NCBI RefSeq assembly: GCF_022682495.2
Contig: NC_071397.1
Location: 13,855,082-13,919,081 of the forward strand
Source of the DNA: Desmodus rotundus
Taxonomy: Eukaryota; Chordata; Mammalia; Chiroptera; Phyllostomidae
DNA length: 64,000 nt
Direction: 5' to 3'
Of this stretch, positions 58,764 to 64,000 are shown in pieces. Position 1 is the stretch's first letter; each line of letters opens with the position of its first letter. The notes under the pieces are model-generated. The model saw only the letters and a list, made by a program, of their open reading frames with translations. It was not told the origin of the DNA and searched no databases. The position numbers and the translations under genes are program-made.

Positions 58764-58959
58764 AAAATAGTCCTAAAGTAACTTATACCTACAAAATCAT
58801 AACCTTAAGAATCTATTTCCAAGAATAAAAAACTAACTGAGCTTTAATAGGTGAGAGAGAAGGAATGTTGATGAAAGTGGCAAAGTTATCAGGATCTTTT
58901 GTGGTGTCCTTTTGATATTGCTTAATCCTTTGTGACATGATATAAAGACAAGGTGGTTA

Positions 58960-59602
58960 TTTGCTGCAGTCCTATTTATTTAATTTTTCTTTTGTTGCTT
59001 GTGCTTTTGGTGTCATATCCAAAAAATTGTTGCTACGAGCTTTCCCCTCTATGTTTCTTCTAGGAGTTTTGTAGTTTTAGGTTTACACTGAAGTCTTTAA
59101 TATCTTTTGAGCTAATTTTTGTGAGTGGTATAATATAGGGGTCCAATTTTATTCTTTTGCCTGTGAACATCCAGTTGTCCAAAACTGTTAATTGAAGAGA
59201 CTATCTTTTCCCCACTGAGTATTGTTGGCTCTGTTGTTAAATATGAGTTGTCCATATATGAATGGGTTTCTGTGTTGGTTCTCTATTTTATTCCATTGGT
59301 CTGTTTGTTTTTATGTCACTTGCAAACTGTTTTGGTAACTATTGCATTGTAAGTATAGATCGAAATGATGTGTTGTAGCTCCTGCTTTGTTCTTCTTTCT
59401 CGTGATTGCTTTGGCTCTTCAGGGCTTTTTGTGATTCCATATGAATTTTAGGATTTTTTTCTATTTCTGTAAAAAATACCATTTGAATTTTGATAGTGAC
59501 TGTATTTGTAGTGACTGTATCTATAGATAGCTTTGAATAGTATTGACATTTTCATAGTATTCTTTTTAAAAAATTTTTTTATTGTTATTCACAGTATTCT
59601 TT
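58960..59602 (-). mobile_element. Reverse-strand L1 ORF2, segment 1
   Basis: Antisense ORF2 landmarks: TTTGGTGTCATATCCAAAAA, CCAGTTGTCCAAAACTGTTA, CTATTTTATTCCATTGGTCT, TCAGGGCTTTTTGTGATTCC, CAGTATTCTT. This begins a long L1 that continues, with insertions, to about 63466. Confidence 0.85.
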
Positions 59603-60037
59603 TTTTTAAAAATATATTTATTGATTATGCTATTACAGTTGTCCCATTTCCCCCCCCATTCCACTCCATCCTGCCCACCCCCCTCCCTCCCACATTCCCC
59701 CCCCCATAGTTCATGTCCATGGGTCATACTTATAAGTTCTTTGGCTTCTACATTTCCTACACTATTTTTACCTTCCCCCTGTCTATTTTCCACCTATCAT
59801 CTATGCTACTTATTCTCTGTACCTTTACCCCCCTCTCCCCCTCCCACTCCCTTATTGACAACCCTCATGTGATCGCCATCTCTATGGTTCTGTTCCTGTT
59901 CTAGTTGTTTGCCTAGTTTGCTCTCCTTTTTGTTTTAGGTGTGGTCGTTAATAACTGTGAGTTTGCTGTCATTTTTACTGTTCCTATTTTTGATCTTCTT
60001 TTTCTTAGGTAACTCGCTCATCATCACCAAGCCCTTA
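59603..60037 (-). mobile_element. Younger L1 3' end inserted in segment 1
   Basis: Starts with a T-rich tail (TTTAAAAATATATTTATTGA, CTATTACAGTTGTCCCATTT) and continues through a C-rich antisense 3' UTR. Flanked by identical 18-bp copies TTATTCACAGTATTCTTT (59585-59602 and 60038-60055). The long C/T-rich frames here are UTR translations. Confidence 0.92.
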
Positions 60038-61138
60038 TTATTCACAGTATTCTTTGATCCATCCGTCAACATGGGTATCTTTCCGTTTATTTGTGTCACA
60101 CTCAATTTCTATCATCAATATCTTGTAGCTTTAGGTATACAGAGCTTTTGCCTCATTGGTTCAATTTATTCCTAAATATTTTATTTTATTTCTATTATTG
60201 TAGATGGGTTTGCTTTCATTATTTCTCTTTTAGATTACAAGAGTATAGAAAGAGTGTAGAAAAGTAAGAGTATAGAAAAGCAGCTAATTTTTCTATGTTG
60301 ATTTTGTATTCTGCAACTTTACTGAAATAATGTACTAGGTCTAACAATGTTTTGGTGGAATCTTTAGGGTTTTCTGAATATACGATTATGGAATATGTAA
60401 ACAGAGACAATTTTCATGCTTCAATTCTTGTTTAGATACATTTTCTTTCTTTTTCATGCCTTGTTGTTCTTGCTAGAACTTCCACTACAATGTTAAATAG
60501 GACTGGTGAAAGCGGGTACCCTTGTCTGTTTCCTGCTTTTAGAGGAATATCTTTCAGCATTTTATCATTGAATATGACGTTAGTTATGGGTTTGTCATAA
60601 GGTCTTCATTATGCCTTCATTATGTTGAGGTATGTTCTTTCAGTACCCAAGTTTTGACAGGTTTTATCATGTAATGGTGTATTTTGTCAAATGCTTTATT
60701 TTGCATCTTTTGAGGGGATCATATAATTTTTATCCTTTTTTCTTTTGCTGTGGTGAATCATGTTTATTGATTTGCATGTGTTCCACCATGTTTGTATTAC
60801 AAGCATAGATCCCACTTGATCATGGTGTATGATCTTTTTAATGTCCTGTTGGATTCAATTTACTAGTATTTTGTTGAGTTTTTGCATCTGTTTTAGTCAG
60901 CTATATTGGCCTATTATTTTCTTTTTCTTTTTTTGTAATGTTATCTAGCTTTAATGCTGGCTTTATAAAATGGGTTTGAGAGTTTCATCCTCTTCAATGA
61001 TTTGGAAAAGTTTGAGAAGAATTGGTATCAAATATTTGGTAGAATCTACCAGTGAAACTCTCTGGCCCTGTGCTTTTCTGTGTGGGGAGGTTTTTGATTA
61101 TTGATTCAATTTGCTTGCTCATTATGGTCTATTCAGAT
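60038..61138 (-). mobile_element. Reverse-strand L1 ORF2, segment 2 (RT domain)
   Basis: Continues the older L1 with CATCCGTCAACATGGGTATC, CTGCAACTTTACTGAAATAA, ATTTTCTGAATATACGATT-like and AATAGGACTGGTGAAAGCGG, then TTGATTTGCATGTGTTCCAC and AATGGGTTTGAGAGTTTC-like, all antisense ORF2. It is the reverse transcriptase part of the element. Confidence 0.85.
60219..60410 (-). pseudogene. L1 ORF2 RT catalytic block, inactivated
   Basis: The reverse strand encodes MSLFTYSIIVYSENPKDSTK followed by TLLDLVHYFSKVAEYKINIE, the L1 reverse transcriptase region around the catalytic loop. Where the family has FADD, this copy has FTYS, so both catalytic aspartates are lost. It therefore cannot be active. 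Confidence 0.9.
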
Positions 61139-62185
61139 ATTTTTTTTTTGTTGCTGTTCAATTATAGTTGTCCCCATTTTCCTCCCATTACTCTCCCCCG
61201 CCCTACCCACCCCCACCTCCCACATTCAATCCTCCTGCCCCCTCCCCATTGTCTTTGTCCATGGGTCTTTTATACATGTTCCTTGATGACCCTTCCCCTT
61301 CTTTCCTTCATTATCCCCCTCCCCCTGCCCCTCTGGTTACCGTCAGTTTGTTTTTTATTTCAATGTCTCTGGTTATATTTTGCTTGCTAGTTTGTTTTGT
61401 TGATTAAGTTCCACTTATAGGTGAGAACATATGGTATTTGTCTTTCACTGCCTGGCTTATTTCACTTAGCATAATGCTCCCTACTTCCATCCATACTGTC
61501 AAGAAGGGTAACAGTCCCTTCTTTCTTTCTGCTGGGTAGTATTCCACTGTGTAAATGTGCCACAGGTTTCTGATCCACGCTTTTACTGATGGGCACTTAG
61601 GCTGTTTCCAGCACGTGGCTATTGTAAATTGTGCTGCTATGAACATTGGGGTGCATAGGTTCCTTTGATTAGGTGCTTCAAAATTCTTAGAATATAATCT
61701 CAGCAGTGGAATTGCCAGGTGAAAAAGGCAGTTCCATTTTTAGTTTTTGGAGGAAACTCCATACTGTTTTCCATGGTGGCTGCACCAGTCTGCATTCCCA
61801 CCAATAGTGCACTAACGTTCCCTTTTCTCCACAGCCTCGTCAGCACTTGTTGATTTGTTTATGATGGCCATTCTGACTGGTATGAAGTGGTATCTAATTG
61901 TGGTTTTAATTTGCATCTCTCTGGTGGCTAGTGATGCTGAGTATCCTTTCCTATGTCTCTGGGCCCTCTGTATGCCCTCCTTGGAGAAGTGTCTGTTCAG
62001 GTCCTTTGCCCATTTTTTAATTGAATTGTTTGTCTTCTGGTGTGGAGTTGTGTGGGTTCTTTATATATTTGGGAGATCAAACCCTTGTCCGAGGTATCAT
62101 TGGCAAATATATTTTCCCATATGGTTGGTTCCCTTTTCATTTGCTGATGCTTTCTTGAGCCATGCAGAAGCCTTTTAATTTGATG
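61139..62185 (-). mobile_element. Younger 5'-truncated L1 inserted in older L1
   Basis: Starts with a T run and TTGCTGTTCAATTATAGTTG, runs through the C-rich antisense 3' UTR, GCTTATTTCACTTAGCATAA, and the ORF2 C-terminal region up to AGCCTTTTAATTTGATGAA. Older L1 resumes at GATTTTCAATTTCTTTATAA. A short AGAT-TTT target duplication is possible (about 61135-61147 and 62185-62192). About 1.05 kb, retaining the end of ORF2. Confidence 0.88.
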
Positions 62186-62248
62186 AAGATTTTCAATTTC
62201 TTTATAATCCAGTCTTGCTAGGTTGTATATTTTTAGGAATTTATCCAT
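61404..62248 (-). pseudogene. L1 ORF2 C-terminal fragment
   Basis: The reverse strand encodes [20 protein letters not shown] and [15 protein letters not shown] near 62140-62010, then FIAAQFTIATCWKQPKCPSV, WHIYTVEYYPAERKKG and LPFLTVWMEVGSIMLSEISQ near 61645-61440. These are the end of L1 ORF2, split by frameshifts and stops. Confidence 0.9.
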
Positions 62249-63079
62249 TTCCTATAGATTATCCAATTTGTTGGTCATATTTTTCCTTAGTAGTCTTATC
62301 CTTTGTATTTTCATGTTGTCAGTTATAATGGCTCTTCCTTCATTTTTAATTTCCTCTCCTTCTTTCTTAATTACTGTAGGTAAAGCTTTGTCCAAAAAAA
62401 TGTCAGTTTCATTGATTGTTTTCTGTTGTCTTTATAGACTCTCTCATATTTACCTCTGCTGTAATTTTTATCATTACTTTAGCTACATTTGGGCTTAGTT
62501 TGTTCTTCCAGTTCGCTGAGGTATAAAGTTAAGTTATTTGCTTTTTTTTAAAATGTAGGCATTCATCACCATAAACATCCCTTTTGGAACTACCTTTACT
62601 GCATTCCGTAAGTTTTGTTGTGTTTTTATTTTCATTTGTATTAAGGTACTTTCTGATTTCCCTTTTGACATCTTCTTTGACCCATTGGTTGTACAGGAGT
62701 ATGTTATTTAATTCCAGTGCATTTGTAAACTTTAAGTTTTCCTCCTGTTATTGATTTCTAGTTTCATACCACTGTGGTCAGAAAAGGTACTAGATGCGAT
62801 TTTAATCTTCTTAAATTTGTTAAGACTTGCTTTGTGGCCCAAATATGACCTGTTTTAGAGAATGTTCTGTATGTGCCTGAGAGAATGTGTATTCTGTTTC
62901 TGTTGGATGGAATGTTTTATGTATGTCTGTTAAGTCCACTTGTTCTATAGAGTTATTCAGATCCATGGTTTCCTTATTTCCTGTCGGGATGATCTATCCA
63001 TTATTGAAGGTGGGGTATTGGTATCCTCTACTATTAAATTTCTGTCTGTTTTTTCCTTCAGAACTGTTAATATTTGCTT
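62186..63079 (-). mobile_element. Reverse-strand L1 ORF2, segment 3
   Basis: Antisense ORF2 continuing the older element: TTAGGAATTTATCCATTTCC, CATTGATTGTTTTCTGTTGT, TCTGATTTCCCTTTTGACAT, CACTGTGGTCAGAAAAGGTA, GTTGGATGGAATGTTTTATG. No intact frame. Confidence 0.85.
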
Positions 63080-63300
63080 TTTTTTAAAAGATTCTATTTT
63101 TTAAAGATTTTATTTGTTTATTTTTAGAGAGAGAGGAAAGAAAGGAGAAAGAGAGAAACATCAATGTGTGGTTGCCACTCATGCACCCTCTACTGGGGAC
63201 CTGGCCTACAACCCAGGCATGTGCCCTGACTGGGAATCAAACCAGCAACCCTTTGGCTCGCAGGCCGGCACTCAATCTACTGAGCCACACCAGCCAGGGC
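63080..63300 (-). repeat. VES-type SINE inserted in L1
   Basis: T/A-rich tail with a repeated AAGATT(C/T)TATTT unit, AGAGAGAGGAAAGAAAGGAG tract, CATCAATGTGTGGTTGCCAC, GGGAATCAAACCAGCAACCC (box-B side) and head CACACCAGCCAGGGC. Flanked by AATATTTGCTT (63069-63079) and AATGTTTGCTT (63301-63311), a target-site duplication with one change, inside the L1. Confidence 0.95.
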
Positions 63301-63466
63301 AATGTTTGCTTCTGAAATTTTGTGTTTAGGTGCTCCAATGTTGAGAACCTATATTGTATTTATAATTGTTATATCCTCTTGATAAGTTAAGCCCTTTGTC
63401 ACTATATCTTTACCTTCTTTGTCTCTTGTGACAGATTTTGATTGAAATTTTATTTTATCTGATATA
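63301..63466 (-). mobile_element. Reverse-strand L1 ORF2, segment 4
   Basis: GTGCTCCAATGTTGAGAACC, TATCCTCTTGATAAGTTAAG and TTTTATTTTATCTGATATAA continue the older L1 on the far side of the SINE, up to the mariner. Confidence 0.8.
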
Positions 63467-64000
63467 AGCAGGAGGTCTGTTCAGAAAATATCCAGCCAAA
63501 TAATATGAAAAATAGAGACTTTTACTGAAGAAGATACAAGACACAAAAAACATTGTACATAGGATAGTGACACCTTGGTCCCCTTCTAAATAGGCACCTT
63601 GGGATCTCATAACAGTTCTCCCAATTGCCACTGGCTACCTGCTGTATTTTCCTGAACCTCATCAACAGTCTGAAATGTCTTCCCTTTCAAAGGTTATTTT
63701 AGTTTGGGGAAAAGCCAGAAGTCACAGTTTGCCAAATCTGGGCTGTAGTGGGACTGAGTCACCTGGGTGATTTGATGTTTCACCAAAAACCTCTGCACAA
63801 GATCTAATGGATGAGTGGGTGCATTGTGATGAAGCTGCCAATCACCAGTTGTCCATAGCTGCAGCCTTCTAAATCTGAATAGTTTCCACAGATGAAAGCT
63901 CAAGCTTAATGCAAAATTTGATGCACATTCGTTGCTCTACTTGTTCAGTCATTTTGAATGCGATGGCCACACAGTACACCTGCTCACTCAGTGGTGTCTA
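63467..64000 (-). mobile_element. Mariner deletion derivative, copy 2 (cut by window end)
   Basis: Starts near GGAGGTCTGTTCAGAAAATA at a TA-rich point in the L1 and follows copy 1 (29494-30169) along its whole length: CATTGTACATAGGATAGTG, AATAGGCACCTTGGGA, GGGTGATTTGATGTTTCACC, ATTTTGAATGCGATGGCCAC. The right terminal repeat lies beyond the window. Confidence 0.9.
63694..63903 (-). pseudogene. Mariner transposase C-terminal remnant
   Basis: A 69-codon reverse frame contains TGDWQLHHNAPTHP, then VQRFLVKHQITQVTQ, and YSPDLANCDFWLFPKLK. This is the catalytic C-terminal part of a mariner transposase, with spacing of the last two acidic positions fitting the DD34D class. The usual HHDNAP reads HHNAP, so the second catalytic aspartate has been lost. 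The N-terminal DNA-binding domain and first aspartate are absent because of the internal deletion shared with copy 1. Confidence 0.9.

Overview
This window looks like ordinary nuclear DNA from a mammal, most likely a bat of the Yangochiroptera (vesper-bat side). It is AT-rich and shows no operon-like gene packing. Seven copies of a tRNA-derived SINE with the layout of the bat VES family are present, together with bat-type L1 3' ends, mammalian MIR/L2/HAL1/L1M fossils, hAT and Tigger MITEs, and mariner copies. No host protein-coding exon, rRNA, tRNA or CRISPR array could be supported. Open reading frames are short (mostly 60-145 codons), and those that carry a recognisable protein signal belong to broken L1 ORF1/ORF2 or mariner transposase. 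The window is best read as intergenic or deep-intronic sequence.

Layout. 1-9 kb: AT-rich background with a damaged SINE and L1 3' ends. 9.7-11.2 kb: a reverse-strand L1 5' end with the start of ORF1. 12-21.5 kb: a VES SINE and three L1 copies with inverted 5' parts, one of them inside a HAL1 fossil. 21.5-26.6 kb: mostly unassigned, with a palindromic MITE, a hAT-like fragment and an inverted-repeat pair. 26.6-32.1 kb: an L1 3' end and then a long old L1M split by a mariner deletion derivative. 33-36 kb: a hAT MITE, reverse-strand L1M and a mariner/Tc1-type MITE. 36-46 kb: VES SINEs, a 5'-truncated L1, a MER5-like MITE and a Tigger MITE. 46-54 kb: an old LTR, L1 fragments, a 14-bp minisatellite, an L2 fragment, a solo LTR inside an L1, and an unassigned GC-rich block. 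58-64 kb: an inverted-5' L1 with clean target-site duplication, then a reverse-strand L1 carrying two younger L1s, a VES SINE and a second mariner.

The elements do not form a pathway. They are a record of successive insertions whose nesting gives relative ages. I did not find a convincing new biological system. The items most worth checking are: an inverted ~160-bp copy of a nearby segment that replaces the middle of a SINE; two mariner copies sharing the same internal deletion; a two-variant 14-bp minisatellite next to a CpG palindrome; the GC-rich block with a TATA motif and a splice-donor-like end; and a diverged inverted-repeat pair near 26 kb.
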